From: Vibrio orientalis CIP 102891 = ATCC 33934
GTDB taxonomy: Bacteria > Pseudomonadota > Gammaproteobacteria > Enterobacterales > Vibrionaceae
Direction: 5' to 3'
Assembly (NCBI RefSeq): GCF_000176235.1
Contig: NZ_ACZV01000003.1
Span: 1-64,000, forward strand
DNA length: 64,000 nucleotides
Shown here one piece after another: positions 1-14,072 of this stretch (position 1 is the first letter of the stretch; each line of letters starts with the position of its first letter). The notes beneath the pieces are model-generated. The model was not told the DNA's origin. It saw nothing but the letters and a program-made list of their open reading frames with translations, and did no database searches. The position numbers were made by a program, and so were the translations under genes.

Positions 1-7
1 GTGTTGT

Positions 8-2898
<2,891 letters not shown>

Positions 2899-3130
2899 AT
2901 ACAACCCCAAAGAGTTTCGCGAAGCGAATCTTGAGGATGTTGTTAAACAACCAAAGTTGTCTGCATTTTTATACATGTGCAGACTCGATTTTGCCGGACT
3001 CAATTTTGAATAGTCACTTAACAGTGACATTCCCAAGAACACTTGAATGTGTTGTATTGGTGTTTGTCATAAAGACAAACATTGAGAACTTTACAATCAA
3101 CAATACATTGTTGATTTGTCAGCTTTCCAA

Positions 3131-3145
3131 ATTGTTAAAGAGCTA
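3131..3145 (-). promoter_or_regulatory. boxA antitermination site in the 16S-23S spacer
   Basis: On the minus strand the spacer contains AGCTCTTTAACAAT, a close match to the rrn boxA element that loads the NusB/NusE antitermination complex. It sits between tRNA-Glu and 23S, the usual place for the second boxA of an rrn operon. The rest of the 2899-3201 spacer is AT-rich with no further gene visible. Confidence 0.75.
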
Positions 3146-3201
3146 ATCACTTCCGAAGAAGTAACCATTTTTAAAAACTCTCAAGAGAGAATGTTTAAAG
3201 A

Positions 3202-3277
3202 TGGTATCCCGTAGGGGAGTCGAACCCCTGTTACCGCCGTGAAAGGGCGGTGTCCTAGGCCTCTAGACGAACGGGAC
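3202..3277 (-). tRNA. gltT: tRNA-Glu (UUC)
   Basis: A 76-nt cloverleaf reads on the minus strand from GTCCCGTTCGTCTAG to an encoded CCA end. The anticodon loop CCTTTCACG gives anticodon UUC, and the T-loop GGTTCGACTCC is intact. It sits in the 16S-23S spacer, where Glu(UUC) is a common spacer tRNA. It would be released from the rrn transcript by RNase P and 3' processing. Confidence 0.97.
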
Positions 3278-3302
3278 ACTAAAAAGGGCTCTTAATAAGA
3301 CA

Positions 3303-3323
3303 TATCAATCTGTGTGGACACTC
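3303..3323 (-). other. 3' half of the 16S processing stem
   Basis: This 21-nt stretch, just downstream of 16S in the transcript, is complementary to 5074-5094 in the leader, with one G-U pair. Together they flank 16S and would form the long double-stranded stem cut by RNase III during pre-rRNA processing. Confidence 0.8.
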
Positions 3324-3342
3324 ATCGTGAGTAATCATCGTA

Positions 3343-4895
<1,553 letters not shown>

Positions 4896-5155
4896 AAGAT
4901 TTTGTTCGGCTCAATGAATACTGACTTCAAAACTACTAATGTAATTTTAAAGCTATTATCGTTCCAACAGAACGATAATGAATTGACTGTGCCAAGTCCG
5001 AAGACTCGTTTGGTCACTTCGTTTCATTGAAACCTAATTTGATACCGAGGTATCTAATTGGATTATCATCAACGAGTGCCCACACAGATTGATAGGTCTA
5101 TATTTTTAAAGAGCTTCTCTTCTCTGTGACTTACATCACTTCGGAAGAGGCGGCC
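4896..5155 (-). other. rrn operon leader
   Basis: This is the transcribed leader between the rrn promoters and 16S. It has no gene. It contains the 5' half of the 16S processing stem (5074-5094), which pairs with 3303-3323, and an antiterminator boxA-like sequence (GCTCTTTAAAAATA, minus strand) at 5101-5114. Confidence 0.8.
5101..5114 (-). promoter_or_regulatory. leader boxA antitermination site
   Basis: The minus strand reads GCTCTTTAAAAATA about 40 nt downstream of the P2 -10 box and upstream of the processing stem. Position and sequence fit the rrn leader boxA. Confidence 0.65.
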
Positions 5156-5183
5156 ATTGTAGCGAGTTAAGTTTTAGTGTCAA
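5156..5183 (-). promoter_or_regulatory. rrn promoter P2
   Basis: On the minus strand TTGACA (5178-5183) is followed after a 16-bp spacer by TACAAT (5156-5161). A GC-rich stretch (GGCCGCC) follows the -10 box, typical of stringently controlled promoters. It lies about 125 bp downstream of P1, the usual tandem arrangement. Confidence 0.8.
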
Positions 5184-5284
5184 CCACTTTTTTTAAACTT
5201 TTTCTCAAGCGTTTCCGCTTAGCTACTTAACCATGCCAACCTTGCTTGAACCCTTGTGAGCCCTTGCCCTGTCGACGAGGTGGC

Positions 5285-5312
5285 ATTATAGAGATCGCGC
5301 TCACATTGGCAA
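5285..5312 (-). promoter_or_regulatory. rrn promoter P1
   Basis: On the minus strand TTGCCA (5307-5312), a 16-bp spacer and TATAAT (5285-5290) form a strong sigma70 promoter with the short rrn-type spacer. The discriminator after the -10 box is GC-rich, as expected for ppGpp/DksA control. The DNA just upstream (about 5318-5345) is rich in A and T runs and could act as an UP element. Confidence 0.85.
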
Positions 5313-5419
5313 GCGTTATTTTGAAAAAATTGCAAAAACAACGATTAACAGACCAACTTTCATCCAAAGCCTTATTTATCCAACTTTACCCCTAGAAAGC
5401 AAACATAATACCCACAGAC

Positions 5420-5428
5420 TTATCCACA
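5420..5428 (+). promoter_or_regulatory. DnaA box (TTATCCACA)
   Basis: This is a perfect 9-mer DnaA-box consensus, between the cysH terminator and the rrn P1 promoter, about 110 bp upstream of the P1 -35 box. A second, degenerate match (TTTATCCAA) lies near 5375. The match is seen directly; a role in titrating DnaA or controlling rrn is inference, and chance is possible. Confidence 0.4.
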
Positions 5429-5446
5429 TTTGCTATTTAAAGATAC

Positions 5447-5470
5447 AAAAAGGGCCGCTTTCGCGGCCCT
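5447..5470 (-). terminator. Terminator of cysJIH
   Basis: The inverted repeat AGGGCCGC-TTTC-GCGGCCCT at 5451-5470 is followed on the minus strand by a T run. It lies 27 bp past the cysH stop codon and separates the cys operon from the rrn promoter region. Confidence 0.85.
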
Positions 5471-5496
5471 TCTCTTTCTATATATAAGCAAACAAA

Positions 5497-6273
5497 TCAG
5501 ATTCCCGAACCATCTTGCTCGCTATTATCTTCATGAAGACCACATTCACGCTTCAAACCAAAGAAGCGGGTTTCTTCTTCCGCCATTCCCGGCTCCCACT
5601 TCTTCGTAGTATGCGTATCCCCCACCGACAGATAACCTTCATCCCATAGTGGATGATATGAAAGACCGTTCTCTTCTAAATAGTAGTGAACATCTTTATT
5701 ACTCCAGTCGATCACTGGTAAGAACTTGAACACACCATTTTGTACCGAGAGAATTGGTAAGTTGGTACGCGATTTAGATTGCTCACGGCGCAAACCCGAA
5801 AACCACGTGCCTGCTTCTAGCTCATCTAAAGCACGGCGCATCGGTTCCACTTTATTAATCTTATTGTACTTCTCTATACCATCGATACCTTGCTCCCACA
5901 ATTTACCGTAACGCGCCTCTTGCCAGTGAGCACTTTCCGCAGAGCGGTACACTTTTAAGTTCAGTGTTAGTTGTTCACTTAACTGGTCAATGAAGCGGTA
6001 CGTCTCTGGAAACAAGTAACCTGTATCCGTCAAGATAACTGGGATATCTGGTTTCTGCTGAGTGACAAGATGTAGCATTACCGCAGCTTGAACCCCAAAG
6101 CTCGATGACACTACAAACGTACCTTCTAGGTTTTCGAGTGCCCAAGCCACTCTTTGCTGGGCCGTTAGCTGTTCTAACTCTGCATTAATTTCTGCAAGAC
6201 GGAGGATCTGCTCCGTCTTAGTTAATGAGAGGAGTTCTGCTAACTTCGGTTTGGAAGCGACAGAATCAAGCAT
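5497..6273 (-). CDS. cysH: Phosphoadenylyl-sulfate (PAPS) reductase
   Basis: CysH reduces PAPS to sulfite using thioredoxin in the cytoplasm, the step before CysJI in assimilatory sulfate reduction. At 258 aa it has the normal length. The family's [14 protein letters not shown] substrate-binding segment lies near residue 55, and the C-terminal ECGLH motif carries the catalytic cysteine at about residue 244. The APS-reductase CC pairs are absent, which fits a PAPS-type enzyme. Its start overlaps the cysI stop by 8 bp, so it is translationally coupled as the last gene of cysJIH, and a terminator follows. Confidence 0.96.
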   Translation of the reverse strand: MLDSVASKPKLAELLSLTKTEQILRLAEINAELEQLTAQQRVAWALENLEGTFVVSSSFGVQAAVMLHLVTQQKPDIPVILTDTGYLFPETYRFIDQLSEQLTLNLKVYRSAESAHWQEARYGKLWEQGIDGIEKYNKINKVEPMRRALDELEAGTWFSGLRREQSKSRTNLPILSVQNGVFKFLPVIDWSNKDVHYYLEENGLSYHPLWDEGYLSVGDTHTTKKWEPGMAEEETRFFGLKRECGLHEDNSEQDGSGI

Positions 6274-8002
6274 GTAAATCCCTCTTCGATACTTTTACTT
6301 CTTGGATGATGCCAGCTCGGATTGTGAAATCACCAAATCCTTCGTCAGCTTCACGCTCTTTAGCCCAGCGACCAACAAGCTGATCAATTTCTTCAAGTAT
6401 CTGCTTGTCCGTGATGTTCTCTTTATACATCTTCGGAATACGCGTACCCGCTCGATTCCCACCTAAATGAAGGTTGTAACGACCTGGAGCTTTACCCACT
6501 AAACCAATTTCAGCCAACATTGCACGGCCACAACCATTTGGACAGCCCGTGACACGTAGAATAATGTTCTCTTCTTGTGGCAAACCGTGTTTCTCAAGAA
6601 TACCCTCAACATCAGTGACAAACTCAGGTAAGAAACGTTCCGCTTCTGCCATTGCTAGAGGACATGTTGGGAATGCCACACACGCCATTGAGCTTTTGCG
6701 CTGTTCACTAACACTGTCGTCAATCAAGCCATGCTCACGAGCAATCTTCTCTATCTTAGCTTTCTGGCTCTTAGCCACACCAGCAACAATTAAGTTTTGG
6801 TTTGCCGTCATACGGAAATCACCTTTATGGATCTTGGCAATTTCAGCAACACCGGTTTTCAGTGGCTTGCCCGGGAAATCCAGTAGGCGGCCGTTTTCAA
6901 TAAACAGAGCTAGGTGATGTTTACCATCAATGCCTTCTACCCAACCGATGCGGTCACCACGGTCAGTAAACTCGTATGCTCGGCTATCAGCAAACTTCAC
7001 ATCAGCACGCTTTTCTACTTCCGCTTTAAATACATCAATACCAACACGGTCTAATGTGTATTTAGTTTTAGCATTCTTACGGTTTGAACGGTTACCCCAG
7101 TCGCGCTGAGTTGTTACCACCGCGGCAGCAACTTCTAACGTTTTTTCTAATGGGACAAAACCAAAGTCATCTGCACGACGAGCATAAGTAGAAGTATCAC
7201 CGTGAGTCATTGCTAGGCCGCCACCGACTAAGACGTTAAAGCCCACAAGCTTGCCATTCTCACCAATCGCAACGAAGTTTAGATCGTTAGCATGCACATC
7301 GACATCATTCTGTGGCGGGATCACAACGGTCGTTTTAAACTTACGAGGTAAATAGGTCTTACCTAGAATTGGTTCGTCATCGTCGGTTGTTTCTACCTTT
7401 TCACCATCTAACCAAATTTCTGCATACGCTTTAGTCTTAGGTAATAGATGCTCACTGATCTTTTTCGCCCATTCGTAAGCTTCTTGGTGCAGCTCAGATT
7501 CAACTGGGTTAGTGGTACACAGAACATTTCGGTTAACATCACCCGCTGTCGCGATAGAGTCGATACCGATGCTATTCAGTGTTTGGTGCATTAACTTGAT
7601 GTTTGGCTTCAGTACACCATGAAACTGGAACGTTTGACGAGTTGTAAGGCGAATACTGCCATACAGAGATTGCTCTGTTGCAAACTTATCAATCGCTAGC
7701 CACTGCTTTGGCGTGATAATGCCACCTGGCATACGCGCTCGAAGCATCACGTTATGCAGAGGCTCTAGTTTTTGCTTAGCACGTTCGTTGCGAATATCAC
7801 GGTCATCTTGTTGATACATGCCATGGAAACGAATTAGCTGAAAGTTATCTGCAGTAAAGCCACCCGTAATTTTGTCCTGAAGATCTTGCTCAATCGTTCC
7901 GCGAAGGAAATTACTTTGGGTTTTTAGACGTTCGTTATCGGAAAGCTTTCCTAACTCTTGGTCTAACACCACCTGCTTATTATTGTCAGTAGAAAAAGTC
8001 AT
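6266..8002 (-). CDS. cysI: Sulfite reductase (NADPH) hemoprotein beta subunit
   Basis: CysI reduces sulfite to sulfide by six electrons at a siroheme coupled to a 4Fe-4S cluster, receiving electrons from CysJ. The protein is 578 aa, normal for the family. The four cluster and siroheme cysteines are in place: C441 and C447 (CVAFPTC) and C487 and C491 (CPNGC). Two nitrite/sulfite reductase ferredoxin-like halves are recognisable. It begins at the TAATG junction with cysJ and overlaps cysH at its 3' end, so the three are one transcript. Siroheme would need the cobA product encoded near 24 kb. Confidence 0.97.
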   Translation of the reverse strand: MTFSTDNNKQVVLDQELGKLSDNERLKTQSNFLRGTIEQDLQDKITGGFTADNFQLIRFHGMYQQDDRDIRNERAKQKLEPLHNVMLRARMPGGIITPKQWLAIDKFATEQSLYGSIRLTTRQTFQFHGVLKPNIKLMHQTLNSIGIDSIATAGDVNRNVLCTTNPVESELHQEAYEWAKKISEHLLPKTKAYAEIWLDGEKVETTDDDEPILGKTYLPRKFKTTVVIPPQNDVDVHANDLNFVAIGENGKLVGFNVLVGGGLAMTHGDTSTYARRADDFGFVPLEKTLEVAAAVVTTQRDWGNRSNRKNAKTKYTLDRVGIDVFKAEVEKRADVKFADSRAYEFTDRGDRIGWVEGIDGKHHLALFIENGRLLDFPGKPLKTGVAEIAKIHKGDFRMTANQNLIVAGVAKSQKAKIEKIAREHGLIDDSVSEQRKSSMACVAFPTCPLAMAEAERFLPEFVTDVEGILEKHGLPQEENIILRVTGCPNGCGRAMLAEIGLVGKAPGRYNLHLGGNRAGTRIPKMYKENITDKQILEEIDQLVGRWAKEREADEGFGDFTIRAGIIQEVKVSKRDLHA

Positions 8003-9855
8003 TAGTACACATCCCTTTGGTAACGTTTCGCTTTACGTAACTCATTGATAAATTCTTCGGCATCATCGCGCGACATCTTGCCTTGTTGTTCCGCGACAAT
8101 TACTAATGCTTCATGGACATCTTTAGCCATTCGAGTCGCATCACCACATACATAGAGGTACGCACCCTCTTGGATCCACTGCCACACTTGTTCTGCATTT
8201 TCTAAGATGCGATGTTGTACATAGACTTTTTCAGATTGGTCACGACTAAACGCAACATCTAAACGGTTAAGCACACCTGACTTCAGGTACTTTTGCCATT
8301 CAACTTGATATAGGAAATCTTGAGTAAAGGTACGATCACCAAAGAACAGCCAGTTCTTTCCTTCAGCATCACGATTATCACGCTCTTGAATAAAGCTACG
8401 GAATGGAGCGATCCCCGTTCCCGGACCAATCATGATTATTGGCGTATTATCATCTTGTGGTAGCTTGAAGTTATTGTTGTTTTCAACAAACACTTTCACT
8501 TCACCGCCTTCTTCTAGACGTTGAGATAAGAAACTTGAGGCGCCGCCAAAACGTTTTTCATCACCTTTATCAAATTCTACTAAGCCAACTGTTAAATGAA
8601 CTTCTTCATCAACTTCTGTTTGGCTAGATGCAATCGAATATAGACGTGGCGTTAAACGACGGAGTAAACCCACTAACTCATCAGCGGAAAGTTTGCTCTT
8701 CTTCTCTGCAAGCACATCAACAACTTGAGTATTGCCTGCATATTCGCGAAGCTTATCTTTATCTTCCACCAGCTTCTCTAGCTTTTTACTACCCGATAAT
8801 TCAGCAAACTTAGTCACAAACTGAGGGTTCGCTGCGGTAATTTCAAACTTGCTGACGAGAGCACTGTGAATTGAAAGGCTCTCACCATCAACTTCAACAC
8901 TCTCTACACCAGAAAGGCCGACTTTATTAAGGATGGCATTGGCCAGTTCAGAGCTGTTTTCAAACCAAACACCCAACGCATCACCGGGTTGATACGTTAG
9001 TCCTGACTCATCTAAGTCAATTTCAACGTGGCGAACATCTTTGCCTGAATCACGACCAGTGATTTTTTGGCTCGTCAGCAAAGTGGCCGTATATGGGTTC
9101 TGCTTATTATAAGGAGAGTGACCAGGAGCCGCTTGCCCAACAGGTAATTGAACCACTTCAGCTTCAGCACCTGAAGAAAGTGCCTCTTTTACTTTATCTA
9201 GCGCTTTCGCACGCCACTCAGCAGCGGGAGCTTCATAATCCACATCAAGATCAATGCGATCAATAAATGGTGTTGCACCTTGCTTTGCTAAGAACGCATC
9301 AAAATCTTTACCAGTCTGACAGAAAAACTCATAGCTCGAGTCACCTAAGCCAATAACACCATATTGAAGGTTTGGTAGCTTCGGTGCTTTCTTTGATTGC
9401 AAGAACTCATGCAATTCAATTGCATTATCCGGGGCTTCGCCTTCACCATTGGTTGAAGCGACAAAAATAACATGTGTTTCTTTTGCGAGGTTCTTACCCT
9501 TGTAATCACTGGCATCAAAAATCTCAACGGCAATACCTTGAGCTTTTGCTTCTTGCTCAAGCGCTTCCGCCACGCCTTTTGCGTTGCCCGTTTGAGAAGC
9601 AAAGATAATTGACAGTTTACCTGCTGGCTTAGCGGCTACTGCTGCCGCTGCCTGATTAATCGGCGCAGATGCCGCCGCTGGTTGAGTTTGTGCTAACCCC
9701 CAAAAATAACCACTTACCCACGCAAGCTGTTGTGTTGATAAATCTGCCACAGTTTGCTGTAGCGAGCTTAGCTGCTGATCATTCAACGGCGCTGCGATTG
9801 ACGGTAGTTCTTGTGGTGTGTTTCCTTGAGAGGACACATTCTTGTTTAAAGACAT
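8002..9855 (-). CDS. cysJ: Sulfite reductase (NADPH) flavoprotein alpha subunit
   Basis: CysJ passes electrons from NADPH through FAD and FMN to CysI. The order is an N-terminal segment with [11 protein letters not shown], a flavodoxin domain ([14 protein letters not shown], about residues 80-220), an FAD-binding domain (RLYSIASS) and an NADPH-binding domain ([12 protein letters not shown]), ending in the usual RYQRDVY. I place the start at the ATG at 9855, with a weak GGGA upstream. An in-frame ATG at 9876 adds seven residues but has no ribosome-binding site. It is the first gene of cysJIH. A TATAAA at about 9934-9939 on the minus strand could be the -10 of a CysB-activated promoter. Confidence 0.95.
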   Translation of the reverse strand: MSLNKNVSSQGNTPQELPSIAAPLNDQQLSSLQQTVADLSTQQLAWVSGYFWGLAQTQPAAASAPINQAAAAVAAKPAGKLSIIFASQTGNAKGVAEALEQEAKAQGIAVEIFDASDYKGKNLAKETHVIFVASTNGEGEAPDNAIELHEFLQSKKAPKLPNLQYGVIGLGDSSYEFFCQTGKDFDAFLAKQGATPFIDRIDLDVDYEAPAAEWRAKALDKVKEALSSGAEAEVVQLPVGQAAPGHSPYNKQNPYTATLLTSQKITGRDSGKDVRHVEIDLDESGLTYQPGDALGVWFENSSELANAILNKVGLSGVESVEVDGESLSIHSALVSKFEITAANPQFVTKFAELSGSKKLEKLVEDKDKLREYAGNTQVVDVLAEKKSKLSADELVGLLRRLTPRLYSIASSQTEVDEEVHLTVGLVEFDKGDEKRFGGASSFLSQRLEEGGEVKVFVENNNNFKLPQDDNTPIIMIGPGTGIAPFRSFIQERDNRDAEGKNWLFFGDRTFTQDFLYQVEWQKYLKSGVLNRLDVAFSRDQSEKVYVQHRILENAEQVWQWIQEGAYLYVCGDATRMAKDVHEALVIVAEQQGKMSRDDAEEFINELRKAKRYQRDVY

Positions 9856-9981
9856 GGTCTCGACATCCCTATTCATTGCGTGATGATAGATTAACCACTC
9901 TCTTTAATAACAAGAAAGAATAGAAGTGAATGTTTTATAACTTTTTGAATTAAAGAATGGAGAAAGTTTCGCCAACCGTGG

Positions 9982-10212
9982 CTATTTCGCTTCAACACGA
10001 ACCTGTTTAAAGCCTACTGCCATTGCTGATTTTGAAGCGAGGTCGAGGTCAACATAGTGGCACTCTTCCCCATGCGCGTCTGTCAGGAGCACAAACCCGC
10101 CTCGGGCATGACGAAATTCCACGATCCAACTCCCTTCTTGAGCTGAAGGTTCAATAATGGCTTCAATGAGTTGCTGCTCTCGATAAAGGTTTCGAAGTTC
10201 AGTAATCGTCAT
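9982..10212 (-). CDS. Small protein of unknown function (76 aa)
   Basis: This 76-aa cytoplasmic protein has no signal peptide or membrane segment. It has an acidic, mixed alpha/beta-looking sequence with the stretch VEFRHARGGFVLLTDAHG. The start has a plausible GGAATC-type site. It lies alone between cysJ and an outer-membrane protein gene, with a terminator between it and the latter. I do not assign a function. I vaguely recall similar short Vibrio proteins labelled as plasmid replication proteins, but nothing in the sequence supports that role. Confidence 0.7.
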   Translation of the reverse strand: MTITELRNLYREQQLIEAIIEPSAQEGSWIVEFRHARGGFVLLTDAHGEECHYVDLDLASKSAMAVGFKQVRVEAK

Positions 10213-10312
10213 GAGATTCCTTTCTCTGGGGCTAAATACACTATTCCTTACTAAGCATGGTCAATCAGAAAAAAAATGCTAAATGAAATGAGCAGATATA
10301 ATGAATAGATAT

Positions 10313-10342
10313 AAAAAAACGCCGCTTTAGAAAGCGGCGTTT
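10313..10342 (-). terminator. Terminator of the outer-membrane protein gene
   Basis: A 10-bp stem AACGCCGCTT-TAGA-AAGCGGCGTT at 10319-10342 is followed on the minus strand by seven Ts. It lies 20 bp past the stop codon of the gene starting at 11025. Confidence 0.9.
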
Positions 10343-10362
10343 TAAGCTATTCAGTATCGCAA

Positions 10363-11025
10363 TTAAAATGCGAATTCAGCACCAAGGAAGAAACCATTCG
10401 CAAAAATAAATGGCTTACCTAGATCTGAATTTTCATCTGCTGTGAAGATATCTTTAGATTCTAAGTCGATTACACGGTAGCCACCACGAATCGCTAACGT
10501 ATTTGAACCCAGCGGCAAACGGTACTGCACACCCGCCATTAAATCGGTACTCTTGATGCCACTACTATCACCGAAGTTCATCTCACCGATAATATCGACG
10601 TTGGTATTCGGTACCGTTAGCTCAGCATAGCCATACCAAGCCCAAATCGTTTCATCGAAAGTACGCTGCTCACCAGTCACAGCCTCAACATATTTGGTAT
10701 TGCCTAAATCACTAACCGTAATACCGGCATCAAAGTGCATCAAATCATGCTCAAGGATTCGGTAGTAAAGCGTCACATCTAGCTTATCAAATGCCATGTA
10801 ATCAGCATCAACCGAACCATAACGGATACGTGCATCTGGCACATACTTAACATCATGCTCAATCGCTGCATAAACGGTTGGCGTGGTAGTGCTATCACGT
10901 TTCGCTTCATTGACTTCAGTGCTTGGCCACCACATCTCTGCGCCTAACTTAGTCGTTAGTGATGATTCAGCGAAGGCTGATGTAGAAATAACAGCAGCTA
11001 ATGCAGCGACGGTTTTCAAACCCAT
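10363..11025 (-). CDS. Outer-membrane beta-barrel protein (TIGR04219-like)
   Basis: This 220-aa protein has a Sec signal peptide (about residues 1-19, cleavage after AFA). It then shows alternating polar and hydrophobic strands (TVYAAIEHDV, LDVTLYYRIL, AWYGYAELTV, DLMAGVQYRL) and ends in AEFAF. The terminal phenylalanine is the usual outer-membrane barrel assembly signal. The pattern matches the TIGR04219 family, whose substrate is unknown. It is monocistronic, with its own terminator, next to the stress gene pspG. The barrel assignment is firm; any transport or stress role would be inference. Confidence 0.8.
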   Translation of the reverse strand: MGLKTVAALAAVISTSAFAESSLTTKLGAEMWWPSTEVNEAKRDSTTTPTVYAAIEHDVKYVPDARIRYGSVDADYMAFDKLDVTLYYRILEHDLMHFDAGITVSDLGNTKYVEAVTGEQRTFDETIWAWYGYAELTVPNTNVDIIGEMNFGDSSGIKSTDLMAGVQYRLPLGSNTLAIRGGYRVIDLESKDIFTADENSDLGKPFIFANGFFLGAEFAF

Positions 11026-11158
11026 GAGGTGAACTCTCCAAATATTTGCGTCAAGCAGCGTGACCAGACAAGCTGTTGATGGCTAGATAAATATGAAATT
11101 GCTCAAATTCTATCATATTCAATCGTCTAGCCAGCAAAATTTATCTTAGCAGATGCAA

Positions 11159-11368
11159 TTATCTCGGTTGAGCGACATGGTTTTTGAAAAACCAGATACC
11201 CAGAGCAATAACAATAAGCCACGGGATCAGTTTAATCACAGCGCCAATCATCCCGAGCAGCAACATAACAACCAATGAAAAAGCCACACCAGCAAATACC
11301 GTTACCATAGTTACGCCAGTAACCAATAGTGTCGCCACAAATACCAAAATAAAGATCAGTTCAAACAT
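11159..11368 (-). CDS. pspG: Phage shock protein G (inner-membrane stress protein)
   Basis: This 69-aa inner-membrane protein has two hydrophobic segments (about residues 3-40 and 46-60) and the PspG-like features VTGV near residue 14 and IKLIPWL near residue 45. PspG belongs to the phage-shock envelope-stress response and in E. coli is controlled by PspF and sigma54. The start is the ATG at 11368, preceded by AAGGAG with a 6-nt gap; an in-frame ATG at 11389 lies upstream of that site and is rejected. It sits next to dusA as in E. coli. A putative sigma54 promoter lies just upstream. Confidence 0.85.
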   Translation of the reverse strand: MFELIFILVFVATLLVTGVTMVTVFAGVAFSLVVMLLLGMIGAVIKLIPWLIVIALGIWFFKNHVAQPR

Positions 11369-11399
11369 ATGATTCTCCTTAGTTCTCACTCAATCTACT

Positions 11400-11417
11400 T
11401 TCAGGATGTATGCCAAC
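11400..11417 (-). promoter_or_regulatory. Putative sigma54 promoter of pspG
   Basis: The minus strand reads TTGGCATACATCCTGA. The -24 element TTGGCA is perfect, and the -12 G lies at the right spacing (10 nt after GG), although the usual GC is GA here. The start site would be about 20 nt upstream of the pspG start codon. PspG is sigma54/PspF-dependent in enterobacteria, so the location makes sense. I did not identify a PspF site. Confidence 0.5.
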
Positions 11418-11454
11418 TCCAAAAACATTCATAACTAACTGAATTTTAAACAAT

Positions 11455-11487
11455 AAAAAAGAGCGCCAATAAATAGCGCTCTTTTTT
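11455..11487 (-). terminator. Terminator of dusA
   Basis: AAAAAAGAGCGC and GCGCTCTTTTTT form a stem at 11455-11487 with a 9-nt loop and T tracts in both directions. It lies 43 bp past the dusA stop and before the pspG promoter, so the two genes are separately transcribed. Confidence 0.88.
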
Positions 11488-11529
11488 ATCATTTAGATTG
11501 GTAAATTTAACCAAGCTTAGTGGTATTTT

Positions 11530-12531
11530 TTACACATCTAACTCTTTTGGTATTTTAGCCAATGCCGCTTCAACGACCTCGATACCCGAACCTGGTTTAT
11601 GAGCATTTTCACTAATGTAACGACGCCATTGACGTGCACCCGGCATGTTTTGGAACAAGCCAAGCATATGGCGAGTGATATGACCTAAGTAAGCTCCATT
11701 CGATAGCTGTTGCTCAATATATGGATACATCTCTTCAACCACTTGAGTGCGCTTTTTAACTGGCTTATCTAAACCAAAGATTTGCTGATCGACCTCAGCA
11801 AGAATATATGGGTTTTGATACGCTTCACGACCAACCATTACTCCGTCTAAGTGCTGCAAGTGCTCTTTAGTCTCTGCTAGCGTTTTGACACCACCATTAA
11901 CGGCAATCGCTAAGTGAGAGAAATCTTTCTTTAGCTGGTAGGCGCGTGGGTAGTCCAGTGGTGGGATTTCACGGTTCTCTTTCGGACTAAGACCAGAAAG
12001 CCAAGCTTTACGAGCATGGATAGTGAATTGCTCACAACCACCTTTCTCAGAAACGATAGAAACAAAGTCGGTCAGAAATTCATACGAATCCTGATCATCA
12101 ATACCAATACGTGTTTTAACAGTTACCGGAACATCAACTACATCACGCATTGCAGCAACACAATCTGCCACCAGCTGAGGTTCACCCATTAGACAAGCAC
12201 CGAAGCGACCGTTTTGTACACGGTCAGATGGGCAACCAACGTTGAGGTTAATCTCATCATAGCCACGCTCCGCCGCCAATTTGGCACAAGTCGCCAAATC
12301 CTTTGGGTTTGAACCACCTAACTGAAGCGCAACTGGATGCTCTTCTTGGTTGTACGCTAGGAAGTCACCTTTACCATGAATGATCGCACCTGTGGTGACC
12401 ATCTCTGTATAAAGCAGAGTTTCGTTAGTCAGTAGACGATGGAAGTAACGGCAATGACGATCCGTCCAGTCGAGCATAGGGGCGATTGAAAAGCGGTTAG
12501 CCGCAAATTTACTAGTATTATCAGGTTTCAT
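11530..12531 (-). CDS. dusA: tRNA-dihydrouridine(20/20a) synthase
   Basis: DusA reduces uridines 20 and 20a in the D-loop of tRNAs with FMN and NADPH. The protein is 333 aa, usual for DusA. Visible motifs are [17 protein letters not shown] near the N-terminus, the catalytic-cysteine loop [12 protein letters not shown] (about residue 95-106), KTRIGID and HARKAWL for tRNA and FMN contacts, and NGGV and [11 protein letters not shown] for phosphate binding. The start at 12531 gives a normal family N-terminus. It is monocistronic, with its terminator at 11455. A minus-strand TATAAT at 12582-12587 is a candidate -10. Confidence 0.95.
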   Translation of the reverse strand: MKPDNTSKFAANRFSIAPMLDWTDRHCRYFHRLLTNETLLYTEMVTTGAIIHGKGDFLAYNQEEHPVALQLGGSNPKDLATCAKLAAERGYDEINLNVGCPSDRVQNGRFGACLMGEPQLVADCVAAMRDVVDVPVTVKTRIGIDDQDSYEFLTDFVSIVSEKGGCEQFTIHARKAWLSGLSPKENREIPPLDYPRAYQLKKDFSHLAIAVNGGVKTLAETKEHLQHLDGVMVGREAYQNPYILAEVDQQIFGLDKPVKKRTQVVEEMYPYIEQQLSNGAYLGHITRHMLGLFQNMPGARQWRRYISENAHKPGSGIEVVEAALAKIPKELDV

Positions 12532-13014
12532 AAGGTGAGTCTCGCTGTACAGTGAGCATCGTGGTCAAAACAGAATCCGCGATTATACACACAGAATAGA
12601 AAACATTCAGGAAAAAGAGTCTAAGCCTATTTGTCGTTCAATTTCCTGAGCAGAACCCTCGACACCCTATCTATTAACCTTCTGATCCTACAATAAAAAC
12701 AGCAGGTATAGCTTTTAACCACCAGTAACCCTAAAGCTAGGTGAACTCAAAAATCAAAATTAAGCCATTGATTTATAAGGCCATATAACTGAGCGCTAGT
12801 ACAACAGGTCTGCTTTAGAACTATTTGGCCTACTGGTAACCAAAAGCCCCCAAACTTGAACTTAGAGCAAGTTAAAGTTTATGACGATTGTTCTACGCAT
12901 TTCACGTACCACAGGACTTATTGATAACTAACGGAATTATTAAGTGCTCAATGCATAAAAAATTACTATCCTAACAGAACGCGAAGTTAGTGATGCAGTA
13001 AAGGAACTACCGCA
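12532..13014. other. Divergent intergenic region dusA / HD-GYP gene
   Basis: This 483-bp stretch has no credible gene. It must hold the divergent promoters of dusA (candidate -10 TATAAT on the minus strand at 12582-12587) and of the downstream signalling genes. AAAGGA, 10 nt before 13015, is the ribosome-binding site of the next gene. I see no strong repeat or hairpin. Confidence 0.5.
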
Positions 13015-14052
13015 ATGCTCAAGGAACAGAATGACAAACCAGTAGTGCTGGTTGTTGATGATATACCCGACAACATACACACCCTATCAGGCGTGTTGTC
13101 TGACAACTATAGAATTAAAGCGGCAACCTCTGGAACTAAAGCCATTCAAATTGCTAATAGCAAACCGCAACCTCATCTTATTTTGCTCGATATTATGATG
13201 CCTGAAATGGATGGTTATGAGGTATGTGCTCAGCTGAAATCAAATCCAATGACCGCAGATATCCCGATCATTTTTGTCACTGCCAAAGCTGAAGTAGTGG
13301 ATGAACAAAAAGGTTTTGAGATCGGTGCGGTTGATTACATTACAAAACCGATTAGCCCACCGATTGTACAGGCGCGAGTGAAAACTCATATTGCACTATA
13401 TGACCAAAGTCTATCCCTCGCCAATCAGGTTCGTGAACGTACGGCACAATTAGAAAGTAGCCGCCTTGAGGTAATTCAACGCTTAGGCCGCGCGGCAGAA
13501 TACAAAGACAACGAAACAGGTATGCATGTCATACGTATGAGTCACTACTCAAAAATTTTGGCTCAACAACTTGATGTGAGTGAGCGCTGGATTGAACTGG
13601 TCTTTCAAGCCTCTCCGATGCATGATATCGGCAAAATTGGCATTCCTGACGCGGTATTACGCAAGCCAGGAAAACTCGACAAAGACGAGTGGGAAGTGAT
13701 GCAAACTCATGTCCAGATCGGCGCAGACATCATCAATAATGGCGACTCACTGCTACTGCAAATGGCACAAGAGATCGCCCTTTACCACCATGAGAAGTGG
13801 GATGGCAATGGTTATCCACATGGCTTAAAAGGTGAAGAGATCCCTCTCAGTGCTCGAATTGTCGCTATTGCTGATGTCTTTGACGCCCTCACCAGTGAGC
13901 GTCCATATAAGAAAGCTTGGCCAACCGAAAAAGCCATTGCGCTACTCGAAGAAGAAGCTGGTTCGCACTTTGACCCGACCTTAGTGCCGATTTTTATCGC
14001 TCAGCTAGACCAACTACTCGAAATAAAAGAGTCATTTAAAGACGAATTTTGA
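13015..14052 (+). CDS. Response regulator with HD-GYP domain (c-di-GMP phosphodiesterase)
   Basis: This 345-aa cytoplasmic protein has a receiver domain (residues about 8-125; VLVVDD, phospho-acceptor D59 in [11 protein letters not shown]) followed by an HD-GYP domain. The metal-binding HD is at residues 203-204 ([10 protein letters not shown]) and the signature GYP at 266-268 ([11 protein letters not shown]). All hallmark residues are present, so it is predicted to be an active phosphodiesterase that degrades c-di-GMP, as in RpfG-type regulators. It is followed after 20 bp by a hybrid histidine kinase, the likely partner that controls its phosphorylation. The output process is not shown by the sequence. 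Confidence 0.9.
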   Translation: MLKEQNDKPVVLVVDDIPDNIHTLSGVLSDNYRIKAATSGTKAIQIANSKPQPHLILLDIMMPEMDGYEVCAQLKSNPMTADIPIIFVTAKAEVVDEQKGFEIGAVDYITKPISPPIVQARVKTHIALYDQSLSLANQVRERTAQLESSRLEVIQRLGRAAEYKDNETGMHVIRMSHYSKILAQQLDVSERWIELVFQASPMHDIGKIGIPDAVLRKPGKLDKDEWEVMQTHVQIGADIINNGDSLLLQMAQEIALYHHEKWDGNGYPHGLKGEEIPLSARIVAIADVFDALTSERPYKKAWPTEKAIALLEEEAGSHFDPTLVPIFIAQLDQLLEIKESFKDEF

Positions 14053-14072
14053 TTTCCCCTATTGAGGTAAGA

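Noticed and set aside
14049..14072. TTG start of the hybrid kinase overlapping the HD-GYP gene
   Set aside because: The ATG at 14073 has a proper GAGG site.
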